A DNA stretch of 64,000 bases from Henricia sp. BOLD:AAB3569 (GCA_037783545.1 JBBELK010000992.1:1-64000); one strand, 5' to 3'; shown: positions 37,578 to 49,612, counted from the first letter of the stretch. Program-made: numbers and translations. Notes: generated by a model not told the origin, from the sequence alone.

Positions 37578-38090
37578 AAGTTCTGATTCCCTAGAAGCGG
37601 CCTATGGGTCCTAGGTTTAATCTTGTGACATATACTTTGAAGGAGGAGTATGGCGTGTGGAACGTTGCAATATTCGATAATGCACAAATGTATGTGCGAT
37701 GTTAAATATACATACATGTACATGTATGCGATGTTTTTTCATTTTTACAATCAGTGGTGTATCTTTTAAACCAAGTGACAGAAATCTTTGATTTTTTGTA
37801 GTGGAACTGTCCTAGAGAGGGGCTACCTTGTGTAGCTTAATGATCTCTCTGACTTTCTTCTTTCAGCTGTGGTCAGTGGTGGTCATAAATATAGTGCAAA
37901 TATGACCCCTTGGCTGTCCCATTTTTTACACATCCTTATTCTATGAGCCTGCATTTTTACTTGCATTTAATTCAGACCTTTTGTTTTTGTGGGTAGTACA
38001 TGTAGTATAGGCAAGCGTTCAACCTTGATTGATGTTTTGCTTACCAGGTTCTCTTCCTTCTCTTTTTCATAGACACACTGTTGTAATAAG
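37578..38090. other. intergenic, no gene seen
   Basis: Unique-looking AT-rich sequence with TACATGTACATGTATG near 37711. No exon or repeat boundary was recognised. Confidence 0.5.
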
Positions 38091-38092
38091 TC

Positions 38093-39074
38093 GTTTCGGA
38101 GGTGACATTTTACGTTAACAATCTATAGCCATTTATAGTAAGCTGTTACTGTACATTAATCAAGATGAATTTGTTAATTTGCTGTTGCATAAATAAAGTG
38201 AACAATAGGGCTTTCCTATGATTTCAAAACTTCTCCGATTCATGCCTATTTGAAAATTGTGTAGATTTCAAATCTAATGTTAACTTTTCCGTTAACTTTT
38301 CCGTCACATCCTAAACAAGGCATGAATGTGTTTATTTTTTACAGGAGTAACAGTGTTCAAATGTTTAACTTATCAAATGATAATATATTGGCCAACATTT
38401 CACCTGAAGGAAAGCTGTAGGGATATGTGCTGTGACTTTTATTTCCGAGGTATTATTAACTTTCCGTTAACATGCGTCACCTCCGAAACACAATGTCACC
38501 TCCGAAACAGTGCTGTCATTATATCTTAGGTTACAAATTGGGTAAAAATGTTTACATCTTAAATTTTTACATACGTTTGATTCTCTACCTACGTAGAATA
38601 CGACTGCACAATGGGAATAGACAGAATGTGCAAGATAACTGAAAAAAAACATTTTTCACTGAAAAAAGTGTTTCGGAGGTGACACACCTTTGTTAACAAC
38701 ATGTACCGGGTATCATTATGTTTCAAAGCTTAACATGCTTAAAGGCCTTCACATATTAGCAAACAGTTTTTTTTGTGTCTTTGGAAGTGATGCGACAAAG
38801 TCTTACTTGGGTAATCCATTGGATTGATAAGTTTTACTCCATTTATTTGTTAAATTGGGTTTATCAAAAAAAAATTTCACCCTTTCACATGACACATATC
38901 TTGTACTTGACACACACAAAGGTTAAAATACACTTCTTCTTTTTTAATAAAGCAAAGATAAGGAACTTGAACTCACCTAAAGTCTCTGTACTTTAAAGCT
39001 AACTTATTGTTGTACAGATTGAACATAATTAAACAAATTTGTTTGTTTAATTCCCCACTGTTTCGGAGGTGACG
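38093..39074. repeat. GTTTCGGAGGTGAC motif cluster B
   Basis: Plus-strand copies lie near 38093, 38669 and 39060, and two minus-strand copies at 38478-38508. Most are followed by GTTAAC within 4-8 nt. The intervening sequence has no recognised gene. Confidence 0.75.
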
Positions 39075-39394
39075 GTATTTGTTTACATGGCATTTGAAAA
39101 GTTTGATTAATTTTTTTCACTTTATTTTTTATAACAAAAATTGTCACCAACATACACATGTAGCTATCAAAAGCACAGTTAAGTCAATTAAACTCATAGG
39201 AATTGCAGTGAACATGGGAACCCTCCATTAATTAATGTTAGCATCAGTGCATGATAAATTATACACGTACCGGTACACTAAACAAGATGATTTCAGTGTA
39301 GCCATGGTTTTGTACTGTACATGTAGTTGTAGGCCACACCAGTAAGCTCACATGATGGAAAGTTTTGACCTACATGTATTGTAACTTTCTACCT
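39075..39394. other. intergenic, no gene seen
   Basis: AT-rich, with ACATGTA words. Nothing supportable. Confidence 0.45.
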
Positions 39395-39505
39395 GGGAGT
39401 TGCCGGAACTCCCGGAGTTGCCGGAATAGCTGGGACCAATAAAAAATCCAAGCAGTTCCGGCAACTTTGGGAGTTCTGGCAACTCCGGCTTTTACCGAAT
39501 GCCTG
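39395..39505. repeat. GGAGTTGCCGGAACTCC palindromic repeats
   Basis: Four or five copies of a GTTGCCGGAACTCC-like word occur in both orientations and can fold on themselves. Confidence 0.6.
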
Positions 39506-39717
39506 GATCACGCATGTGGACGCATCGCACATGTTCCCGTTCATTTCCCAACATTTTTTAGGAGAATTTAATGGACAAATGGTACCGAAATTCCTTAGAC
39601 ACACGCAAGGTGAGTGTCTCAAGAACTATCAGACGGAGTTTGGTGGCGATTGGGCAGCGGATTATTGCGCTAGCCGAAAATGTTTCTGTCCGATCTTAAA
39701 GTTCAGGCGCCGCCATA

Positions 39718-39845
39718 TTGGAAAAAAACAACATCCCCCATAGTTCTAGGGGTAAACCCAATCCACATACACGCCCAGGATTCGAAACGGGTACGCCAGA
39801 GGAAAGGCGAGGAAAGAACCACTACGCCAACCGGACCGCCCTTAA
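39718..39845 (-). mobile_element. tRNA-derived SINE head (minus strand)
   Basis: On the minus strand, A box TGGCGTAGTGG (39819-39829) and B box GTTTCGAATCC (39778-39788) are correctly ordered and spaced. They are followed by GGGCGTGTATGTGGATTGGG, as in deuterostome tRNA-headed SINEs. The end is truncated near 39718. Confidence 0.75.
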
Positions 39846-41118
39846 GCAAATTAAATTAAAAATGATCAACGGGGGTTTTACTGCAGGTTGTTTCTTTCTT
39901 ATTTGTTTGTTTGAAAGAAGAAATACAAATAAAGCAAACTAACAAAACAGACAAAGTGAGAATTTTATCAATATAAATTTCTTTATAAATATTATTTATA
40001 ACAATTTAAAACAATGTAACGGTACAATCTGGACGATTCCAAGATTTTGGGTATCAGGCTATAAATAGTTTCATTATGTAATAATGTACGACTAACTAAT
40101 TTTTTGACAAAATTAAAACCTCCCAGATATAGATGTTTAAAAATCATACACCTCAGGCGACAGACAAAAAAAGGAACATACATATAGTTATTCACACGAA
40201 TGTGGTCACGTGACGTACGTCTGATAATGCCGTATTCATGATAATCATGGTAATGCCGTATTCCACTCATGCTCGCGGGATAACTAATATTATCTTCAAG
40301 CAAAATTTACGCACTAATAACACGCGCACTCTGCAAGTACTACATGTACTCCGCGCATATGCGTAGGGACACAGTTATCGTGGAATACCATGGTGCATTT
40401 ACCGGTACGCAGAGTGCAATATGAGAATCGGAAGAGTATTATGAAACATTATCACACTGTTGGTTGCCATTGATCCACCAATCAAAATGACGGATTCAAG
40501 TCTGCTTGAAGATATATTAAGTTATCAACATTTGAAGTTATACAGGGTGTATCAGAAAAAGTAGACACTCATAAAATTGTAGATAAAATGAAAATTGTAG
40601 TATTTTTAGAAAATTGGCTCACAAATATTGAAATATCGGTAGACATAGGTTTCGAGTTTTCATTAACGTCGTCATCATGTTGGGAATTTCACACCTGGCT
40701 GAACAGGGGCTAGTTTTGTAAACAAAGCTAAAATTAACTTGCGCATAAAAATGGAAGATGCAAAACAGGATCAAGGAGCACGAGAGGTCAATTTGACATG
40801 TCCTTTTTTTGCTATCAGCTTATCAGAAAGTATAGCTTCACAGAAAGAGTGTACCTTAAAGGGGCATCGGGGCCAACTCAGCAGGGCATGATAGGCCATT
40901 GGCCTTTGGAGCCTTGGTTAATGTCAAGGCCTGGGATAGGGTCCCTTATGAAAATGCGACCACCTGATAATGTTTGCAGCACGCTTGCAACTGCATGCTG
41001 CATGCATTTTGATGCGCGCAAAGAGCGAACAAGGATTTTCTATTGCGTGCGCAAACGCGCAGGTGCGTGCAGGCATAGCAGGCAAAAATTGATCGCAGCA
41101 AAATTTAGAAACAAAATG
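39846..41118. other. intergenic, possible transposon terminus
   Basis: CAGGGTGTATCAGAAAAAGT at 40543 resembles transposon ends of the CAGGGTGT type, but no partner end was found. An open frame from ATG 40751 to beyond 41000 has no recognised domain. The word GGCAAAAATTGATCGCA (41081) recurs at 41329, flanking the next repeat. Confidence 0.4.
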
Positions 41119-41335
41119 TTTGCAAGTGCGCGCAAGTGAGTGCACTTGCGTGCAAGTGCGTGCAAGTGCGCGCACTTGCGCGCAAGTGCGCGCACTTGCG
41201 CGCACTTGTGTGCAAGTGCGCGCACTTGTGCGCAAGTACGCGCACAAGTACGCGCACTTGCGCGCAAGTGCGTGCACTTGCATGCAAGTAAGTGCGCGCA
41301 CTTGCGCGTAGGTGCGCGCACATGCGCAGGCAAAA
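41119..41335. repeat. 10-bp minisatellite with randomly inverted units
   Basis: Units GCGCAAGTGC and GCGCACTTGC, complements of each other, alternate irregularly. All six frames are open through parts of it, giving Cys/Ala/Arg-rich repeats that are not genes. Direct repeats of GGCAAAAATTGATCGCA flank it. Confidence 0.9.
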
Positions 41336-41352
41336 ATTGATCGCAAGCAAAA

Positions 41353-43173
41353 TACAAAAGGAAGTGCGCGCAGTAACAGCAAGTACAAATTCAATGCATT
41401 TGCAGAACTAGCACAAGCGCGCAAGTGCGCGCAGAAACCATACTATTTTATTGTTTATTTCTGCACACTTAATGTGGGACTGCGCATTACAGCAAGTGGA
41501 GTACATGTACAAAAAATTCTTTACACGGCACTCGCGACGCGCACCCCACTCGCTGCTGACAAATGAATTCCTGTGACCACAGGTTTTTGCCAGTCTCAAT
41601 TATTCCACCCCTAGATACCAATATAATCCCAAAACAGATACAGTTGGTTGAATCTACGTGTAGGAGCTCTATATTACCAGTGAACATTTGTGTCAAATTT
41701 GTTGCATTTTACGACTCATTACGACATGTAGTTTAAAGCGACCGATAGCTCAACTCCTCTGGAAATTCCCATCCTATCATGTACTGTGCCGCGCGCAGTG
41801 AATTGTGGGGGAATCGTAAAGGCATACATGTATACCCCTAGGCCCCAAAAGAATAACTGAACCTCTATCTGTTCAAAATTTTCTGACGACCCCATAAATT
41901 TAATTCAGTTTCATGAAGCACTACAAATAATCATTTGCAAACTATTACAAATTCTTTGAAATTGGGTTTCGTTTAAACATTCGGCAAAACCGGTTTTTCA
42001 ATATTTTCTGTTAACTGGTTAAACATCCCACCTCTACTGCCAACTGTAATGTACACTACTCACAATAAGTCAGGGATCATATTGGTACATGTATGTAATT
42101 TCTGGATATCTTTTTTTCAAATGGCTGTTTTCACCTATTCCTGTGACAAGGTATGCCTCTCATGCAGAAACAATTGTCTAATCACATACACAATTCTTCA
42201 AGTGGAATGCATGTACACGTTTAATAAAATACATGTACATGTATCTGCATACACCATTAATATCCCTAACTTATTGTACATGTACGCGCAGCATTTACAT
42301 GTAAACTTCATAGTACATTTGTAAACATGACAATGATACAATAACATTGTTGAAATCAGGCTTGGTTTCAAGTCTAGACATGGACCTTGCACCCTGTTCA
42401 TAAATAATATCCTGTTCACACTGTTTGATACCGAAATGTGCCACATCCAACTTTATAATCAAAACAAAGCGTGGTACTGTCCACATCAAGCAACCGTAAA
42501 TGAATTCATTTAAGGTGTGTAATGGTGCAAAGGAGCATTAAACATGTTAAAGGGACATACCGGCTTTGTTGGGCTATTTTAGGCTCGAAATAGACCCATA
42601 CATGATTTTGAAAGTCTTTCCTAAATAGACTGAAAAGAACCTGAAAAGAAACAGCCCGATTTGGCCGGTTTTTGGTATTTAAAAATACAAAAAAATAAAT
42701 CAAGGTCATGTGATTTATACTTTAAAAGCTAATTTGGTGGTCCGGGCTGTACAGTAAAATCTTCAGCAGAAAATGAGAAAGCAAAAGCTGCCAAGTGAAG
42801 AGCGAACCGTTTCCGACAAAGTCGCGAGTCAAGCGTATAATTTGAATATTGACATTTATTTTAAGCTTTTGTAGTTAATTACGGGACTTTTAATATCTTT
42901 TTTTCACAAGAAACATAAAAAAATTATTGTCGAGGATGCTGCATCACTAAATTATGTAAACAGTAGGCCGGATCTGGTGCTGTGTACTCTCCATGGTTTT
43001 CATTTATGCTGTTCAAACGAGTGGCACATAAAAAAACACCTATTGCGAGCTGCTTGATGCATATGTGTGACCAAGCTTGGGGAATGGAACATACATGTAC
43101 ATGTAGGCCTACATATTTCAAGATTTCTTTGTAACTGGGTCAAAGAATGGAAGACTGCATGGTGCACTGATGT
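41353..43173. other. intergenic downstream of the transposase gene
   Basis: Rich in TACATGTACATGTA words (about 42190-42310). Bases 42710-42835 are an inverted, diverged copy of 24362-24520. No gene was recognised. Confidence 0.5.
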
Positions 43174-45609
43174 TTAATCACTTTCCAACAAATTCGGCGG
43201 TTGCACAATAAATACCTTATCTTGGTTCCGGAATTTCATGAACACGCACACACATGAAACATCCGATAGTGGAAGGACTACTACGGAGTGTGCTAATGAC
43301 AGAGGCTTGCAAACTGCAATGTGACCGAGTGTCACGTTAGTTACATGATCTTCAGCAAGTTTCAAATCACTGATTTCAAACAGTTTGACAACTGCATAAT
43401 AATTTACACATGTGCACGGGGATACTAGGCAAATACAGTGTACAGGATATTTAAAATAGAATTGTACCTGGCCGTACCGTGTGCTACTCTGGTACCTGAT
43501 GGCAACTACTGATGAGTCTCGGACATACTGCCTTTCGTACATGGATGAGGAAAACACATGTCCACCTCTCAAGAAACGCAAAAAATAAAGAACTTGTTCA
43601 CTCAAAACATCCACACAATGCCGAAGTGCCCGCAATTCTGAACAATCTAGCTTCTTGTGTTTTAGTCTTCCCAAAATACATATACCATGTTTTGGAACAT
43701 CGATGCCCTTTGCTTGTGTATGACCTCTCATCCTGTGTAGGAATATGCTTGCTGGACTGAGACTTACCTTGCTTATCAGCAAGGGAAGCCGTACAAGTTT
43801 ACTAACTGCATACGCCACTTGTTTATCTACTGCCTGTGTCCCATGGAAGAGATTTTTTAAATCACCATTTAGGCTTTCATAGGAAAAACAAGAATACACA
43901 AATAAAGGTCCAAGGTCTCTGACAACATCAGTTAAGTGGATAATGTTATGAGTATTTATCCCCATGTTGCTAATACCATACAATGTTGAAAACAAAAAAC
44001 AGTAGTGTTGGAGGATCCCTTCACATCGGTCAATGTCTACAGGAGAGATGGAATTCGAATTCAGGGTGTAGATTGCCTCTATTAGCAATAAATGATGCTG
44101 GTAGTAAACTGCAGGTAGGAAAATGCGTAACACAGGTGCCGAATAATAAAAAAGCCAACTCCTGAATTCTGATGCTTTCCAGAATTTTAATTTCAGCAAG
44201 CTTGTTGGTGCTCTAGAAATAAAATTTGGAGGTCTAATTTGAAGCAGACATTCATCGACAGCTTTTACACACCTACTCAAAGAAAATCCTTCCCTGTGAA
44301 ACGAAGAATCAAACCAGAGATGAGTCAGTTTCCTGGTGACTCCAAGCAAAATTTGGTGCATGTAGTCTATCGCAGTCCCCCTTACGATATCTGTCACATA
44401 AAGAAACCATGATGGTCCGTTGATACTTTCAGTCCTTTTCCGCGCTTTTCCTAAATCCCTCAGTTGTTCTTTGAGGTCCGGATGGGTCCTGAATATTGTA
44501 TGGGTAAGCGTGTGTATGTCCACTGCCACTCTGAACCGTTGTACCTGGCTGTAAGCATCTTGCACATCCAAAAAAGCCATTAAACTGAACCATGTTTAGT
44601 ACCCGGCTTTTCGCAGGCATATCACATGTGCCACCAATCAAAACGGCTTTTACATCGATGTTGCGTCCATCAGGAAGTGTGGCATGGAACCCATTTCTAA
44701 GACCACATAGCATGGAGTCAAATGGCTTTAAAAATGTACCCATACAGGGTTTGGCCTCTCCAAACCACAGTCCAGCGATGATAATAAAATTGTCTTTAAG
44801 AGTGCGTTTCTTAAAGGGCAACTCATTTATTGAAAAGTAGAGAGGCCACAGTGACATGCTTGACGACTTAAATAATGGTATGCCATCTGTGTACCACAAC
44901 ATTTGGTGATGACAACAAACCTCCTGCCTTGCTGTACTGCCGGTACAGTTTGCCATCATATATATCCTCAATATTATTCAGGTGATGTTTCCTTCGACGG
45001 AATCGGTGCTGTAAGTCATCATAAAATCCAGGTCTGAGTAACATGTCTTGCAGCTGCTTGATCACAGGAATTTCAATGAAATAACATAATGCTCCCCTTT
45101 CTGACAGACACGTATTGCAATTGGGGCATCTTGGGGGCAAATCTTTGACCAAATAACAGCACTTTCTGCAGAACCTGTGGAATGTCAGTGGGCTTCTAAT
45201 GTCACGGAAGTACTGGTTGAACAGATAAAGCGTGGTCTTGCAAAAATTGGGTGTTAAGCAATGTAAGGAAATTAGCACTAACAAATCTGCTAGTGCTACA
45301 CCGGTCAGCTGATGATTCATTGAATATGTTAAAATTAAGAGCATGCTCTCTAACAGCGTGATGGATGCTCCAGCATACAAAGGCTTATGCCCTTCAGTTT
45401 GATCACTGCTACATGTAGCTTGAGATTCCTCATCAGTTTCTGCTCCAGTCTCCTTTTCGCATTCCTCCCTATGTTCCTCTCCATGTTCCTCTTCGGGCAA
45501 GTCTATGTCTTCAGTGTCACTCTCAGTCTCATCCTCGCCTTCATCCTCCATTGCCATCTCTGTATGGTTTTCAGACTGCACCCATGATTGTAATGGTGTT
45601 TCCACGAAT
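43174..45609 (-). CDS. EnSpm/CACTA-type transposase, exon 4 (two frameshifts)
   Basis: The large last exon of a minus-strand gene begins after acceptor AACAG at 45610, in phase with exon 3, and ends at a stop at 43174. Reading order: an acidic Glu/Asp tract (about 45550-45430), then a Cys-rich putative zinc-binding segment (FCRKCCYL...CPNCNTC), NIEDIYDGKLYRQ, YTDGIPLFKSSSMSLWPLYF, GTCDMPAKSRVLN, QFNGFFGCARCLQPG, GPSWFLYVTDIVRGTAIDYM then HQILLGV, WKASEFRSWLFYYSAPVLRI, and DLGPLFVYSCFSYESLNGDL then HGTQ. This order is characteristic of the Transposase_21 (tnp2) family of animal CACTA elements, DDE/D-type cut-and-paste nucleases. Candidate catalytic acids are the Asp of YTDG and GTCD; the third is uncertain. 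Three frames are used: the reading frame shifts near 44868-44905 and again near 44429-44460, with no room for introns. The C-terminal 150 residues are less conserved. It is either a recently inactivated gene or one with sequence errors. Confidence 0.9.
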
Positions 45610-45849
45610 CTGTTAATTTAACAAAATCAAAATAACACGTATGCAAAAACAAAAATCAATAAATCCTTGTAGCACACATACTACATCTTTTCTAAACACT
45701 TGGCGTAAAGCTAATGATGGACGAAATTTACGCAAACTGACCCTTGAAACTGAATGCAGTATTTGACATGGAATGAGTTACTTTCCCATTACTTTCTCAA
45801 GCAGCTGACGCTTGCCATCGACTAGTATCAGTGCAACCTGTATAGTGCC

Positions 45850-46023
45850 GCAGCCGATTTCACGAAAAATTTCGTAGCTGCGCAACTTTTGAAAATGGCA
45901 TAAGCACCATACACGTACATGTAGGCCTGCGTGTAATTATCACATGAATGTTGCGCAGCTTACGCAATAAAACGTTGCACAAGCGGGCTTACGCAGTGCG
46001 TAATGTTTCGTGAAATCGGCTGC
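45850..46023. mobile_element. MITE with GCAGCCGATTTCACGAAA ends, in intron 3
   Basis: Perfect 18-bp inverted ends at 45850-45867 and 46006-46023, with TACGCAATAAAACGTTGC-like inner repeats. Non-coding. Confidence 0.85.
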
Positions 46024-46169
46024 CAGACCTCTTCCAGGGCACTTTGACTGAAGAAGCACACAACAGTGCATGCATGTTCAATACCACAAACACTAGTAAG
46101 TAAAACAAACAAACTGCCGTGCCTGTACCTTTCTAGACAATAAAGCAAGTGCACTCTGGGAATGTAGAT

Positions 46170-46430
46170 GGGTCTTTCCACGCTAATGGGCCTATTTGAA
46201 AAAAAACAATTGTGACATTTTTTTCTGTCCAGTTACACTTGTATAAGGGGAAATTTGTACACAAGCTTTTCAGAAATGTATGTTGTGGCAGCATTTTCTT
46301 AATTTTTTGGGCAAAAGTTATCTCCTGAGAAAAGTACAAGGGAATTTCTTTAAGTTTGAGATAAACTGAAGACATCTGAAAGGAATTATTGACTTATTTT
46401 TCAAATAGGCCCATTAGCGTGGAAAGACCC
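46170..46430. mobile_element. MITE with GGGTCTTTCCACGCTAATGG ends, in intron 3
   Basis: Inverted repeats of about 34 bp (46170-46203 and 46397-46430) are flanked by AGAT at 46166-46169 and 46431-46434, a clear 4-bp target duplication. Confidence 0.9.
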
Positions 46431-46511
46431 AGATATGATTGGAAGACTTATAGTACCGAACTATTAAAATATTTATCTTTCCTTTGAACTGTTAATGTAT
46501 TCAAGACTTAC

Positions 46512-46613
46512 TTCTCATGCGTCGCATTTCCATAATCAGTTTCTTCGCTTTCAGCTTGGACATGTTGGATGTCATCCTGAAGATTAAGGTGCTGACTATT
46601 TTGTGTTTGTATC
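46512..46613 (-). CDS. transposase gene exon 3 (copy of exon 2)
   Basis: A 102-nt exon between acceptor TTAAAG and donor GTAAGT on the minus strand, entering and leaving in the phase needed by exons 2 and 4. The peptide contains DDIQHVQAESEETDYGNATH, acidic and glutamine-rich. It matches exon 2 in the order L-DDIQ, ESEET, GNA, HE, so the two exons arose by duplication. No structural domain was recognised. Confidence 0.75.
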
Positions 46614-46766
46614 CTTTAAAAAGAAAGAAAAAAAAAAGTATTTATGCACCACATCTAACAGTGGAAAGAACTGCCAATTACAGGAATGGGATCAATTAAC
46701 ATAGATATTTGAATAACTATCAACTTCTGAGTTGAATTAGATACGGCCAGAGACACCGCACTGCAA

Positions 46767-47290
46767 AAAAATATTTTCTTATAAGAAAATATTTCTTGAA
46801 ATTTTCTTATATTTTTCTTAAAATATTCTTGTTTCAAGATTTTTTTAAGAAACTAAGAAAAATTTTCTAGGGCATAAGATTTTTTTTCTTGAAATGTACT
46901 GGCTGCACGGAAAACTAGAAAATATTTTATGATAAGAAAATATTTCTTGAAATTTTCTTAGATTTTTCTTAAAATATTCTTGTTTCAAGATTTTTTAAAG
47001 AAATTAAGAAAACCTTTCTAGGGCATAAGATTTTTTTTCTTGAAATGTACTGGCTGCATGGAAAACTCGAAAATATTTTCTTATAAGAAAATATTTCTTA
47101 ATTTTTTTCTTAGATTTTTCTTAAAATATTCTTGTTTCAAGATTTTTTTAAGAAACTAAGAACTTTTCTAGGGCATAAGATTTTTTTTCTTGAAATGTAC
47201 TGGCTGCATGGAAAACTCGAAAATATTTTCTTATAAGAAAATATTTCTAGATTTTTTCTTAGATTTTTCTCAAATTATTCGTTTCAAAAA
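46767..47290. repeat. 150-bp tandem repeat, left subterminal array
   Basis: Three and a half copies with landmark TTGAAATGTACTGGCTGCA at about 46883, 47032 and 47183. AAGAAAAT and complement words dominate. Confidence 0.9.
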
Positions 47291-48097
47291 TTGTTTTACG
47301 ACACCTTCCAGCTTATTTTACAATGAATAGTACAAAATACCGTGACTGTTTCATATCTAAATTACCATCGTTTAATGAACCGATGGAAATAAAGTCAATA
47401 TTTAATGGATAACAACGAAAACCCGAGAAATTAAGTGCATCTGTACGACAACGTGTACCGAAACGACTTATAAAAAGGCTATTACGGCATACAGCTTTTG
47501 ACGGTGAAAACATGTGAAAATTACTTCAAACAAAACAAAATTCGACGGGGTAAGTAAGTAAATTATTTTGTAAGTAATTTTTTATTTTGTGCACATGCAG
47601 TGTAAAATGTATTAGATATTTTCGCAAATTTGTATAAACAAATACTCAATTCATGCATAATTTTTAGAGAATTCAGAATTGCGAAATCAATCTGTCGTTC
47701 CTGTGATTTTATGAAATTCCCGCTTAAACCAAGTCTGGTGCCACGCCAGTCCAATCTAAAATATTAAGTTTTCCGGCCGGGGGGCCAGACTAAATTAACC
47801 GCCAACGTGTACGTGTCACATCGAGTGCCATATCACGCACGTAGCCTGATCCTGTGTGTTTGCACTTTTCTACGATCGTCCAGACTTCAAAATTCGAGCA
47901 AGAGAATAATTTTTAAAAGGTGAGTGTTGTATTTGCATCTTCATGTGGGCTTTTATTGCCACTTTTATTGTTTATTGCTAACCAGTTATTGTGTTCAGTC
48001 AGTTGTTCATGTCTGCACATATGCACGGCCGATCGACGTGGTCGAGTTGTGCATGGCGAACTACATGTAGGCCTATGCCTATAGGGTTTCGAGTCAT
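47291..48097. other. interior of the CACTG-bounded unit
   Basis: No protein-coding exon was recognised. A good donor GTGAGT follows AATTTTTAAAAG at 47919 and could end a 5' untranslated exon of the exon-like series at 51.2-53.7 kb. Confidence 0.35.
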
Positions 48098-48257
48098 GTC
48101 GGACCCAAACCAAGTCGGACCTGGACCAAGTCGGACCCGGACCAAGTCGGACCCACGACTGACTCGGACCTGGACCAAGTCGGACCTGGACCAAGTCGGA
48201 CCTAGACCAAGTCGGACCCGGACCAAGTCGGACCAATGCATGACCAAGTCGGACCCA
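48098..48257 (+). repeat. 16-bp minisatellite GGACCAAGTCGGACCT, array 1
   Basis: About nine or ten copies of a GACCAAGTCGGACC unit. A further GTCGGACCC at 48311-48319 abuts a transposon. The array recurs inverted at 49449. Confidence 0.9.
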
Positions 48258-48319
48258 CATATATCTATTAATGTAATAATAGATATAATAATAAATAATA
48301 GATATCTGTGGTCGGACCC

Positions 48320-49223
48320 TAGCCCAGGCCAGGTTGGACGTCGTCTTCATTGCATTACGAAAATACGAGTGACGTCCAGGTGGGGGACTGAAACTTGCAC
48401 ATTATCTTTTGAGCTATTTTACCTTTTATTGGACGTCGAATACATAGACGGAATTATAAATAAAATTAATAAGTGTAAAGTGAAAAACTGAGTTATTTAG
48501 CATTTTAGTCGATTTTATACCCACTGCAAAGTGCGCCCTCCTATTGTGTCCGCCATACTTCAAAAAGGCTAATGTAGTATAGTGATGTCCCCTAACTTGG
48601 CGCACTTCGACAACTCACTGGAAATCCGCTCACCTTATAGCAAAACCCCCTAGCAGAATTAGTTGAAACTTACACACCTTGTAGTATAATTCATAGGCTC
48701 CAAGAAAAAGTAATACTTTAATATTTTGAATCATCAACAAGTACAAAATAACACAAACAATCGGGACAAAACGATGAACACTTTTTTCCCGAAATCGCCC
48801 CGACTGTCCCCTAACGTGGAGCGCGTCGCTGATTGGCTGAAATGGTTTGATGCCTTACTACGATGGCCCACAAAGACCACTTGCACGCACACACTGTGAC
48901 ACTGTACACAACGCCAGTATGCCTGGTTTTATTCACGTGAAATGCCTATTACAGGCTTCCGTGTATGGTGTCATGACAACCTGAAGCAAACGGCGATGCC
49001 TTCACATTCCGGTGAATTTCTAGTAACTGAATGATTCTTCTCCGTATTTCAGTTTTATAATTTATGAAGGTACTTGAGAACTTTATTTATATTTAATGCC
49101 AAGTGCAACAGATTGTTTATTGCGCCAAGAGAGAACGGAAAGTCAATTGAAGCCCGCCACGTTAGGGGCCGCGCCACGTTGGGGGACATCAACAATATGC
49201 GGTACGGAGTCCGACCTGGGCTA
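48320..49223. mobile_element. Mutator-like MITE (904 bp) with 9-bp target duplication
   Basis: The ends TAGCCCAGG and CCTGGGCTA, with GTTGGACGTCG and GGAGTCCGA inside, are flanked by identical GTCGGACCC at 48311-48319 and 49224-49232. A 9-bp duplication is typical of Mutator-like elements. Related copies lie at 24131 and 58337. The interior is non-coding; a few open frames have no recognised domain. Confidence 0.85.
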
Positions 49224-49448
49224 GTCGGACCCATGAAGTGCGCGGTTCAGTGTCGCTGGACTTTTATTTGATTAATGCAGTTTATCATCAAAATATGTAT
49301 GAATAGGCCTACATGTTTCTTGAACATAAATTTTTTTTTTTGCACTTTTGACTCCTTTTACGATCGTAATTAGAACCAATTTCCATTGAAAAAGTGCACG
49401 TATAGATCGTGCACACGTACGTATAGATCGTGCACACGTATACGTCAT

Positions 49449-49612
49449 GGGTCCGACTTAGTCATGCATGGGTCCGACTTGGTTTAGGTCCGACTTGGTT
49501 TGGGTCCGACTTGGTTCGGGTCCGACTTGGTCCAGGTCCGAGTTGGTCAAGGGTCCGACTTGGTCCGGGTCCGACTTGGTTTGGGTCCGACTTGGTTTGG
49601 GTCCGATTTGAC
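49449..49612 (-). repeat. 16-bp minisatellite, array 2 (inverted)
   Basis: Units of GGTCCGACTTGGTTT, the complement of array 1, about nine or ten copies. Confidence 0.9.

Noticed and set aside
40543..41000. Complete transposon starting CAGGGTGTATC
   Set aside because: No matching inverted end was found on the right, so only a possible terminus is noted.
41119..41424. Cys/Ala/Arg-rich protein genes on both strands
   Set aside because: All frames are open because of the 10-bp GCGCAAGTGC repeat; no start context or splice evidence.
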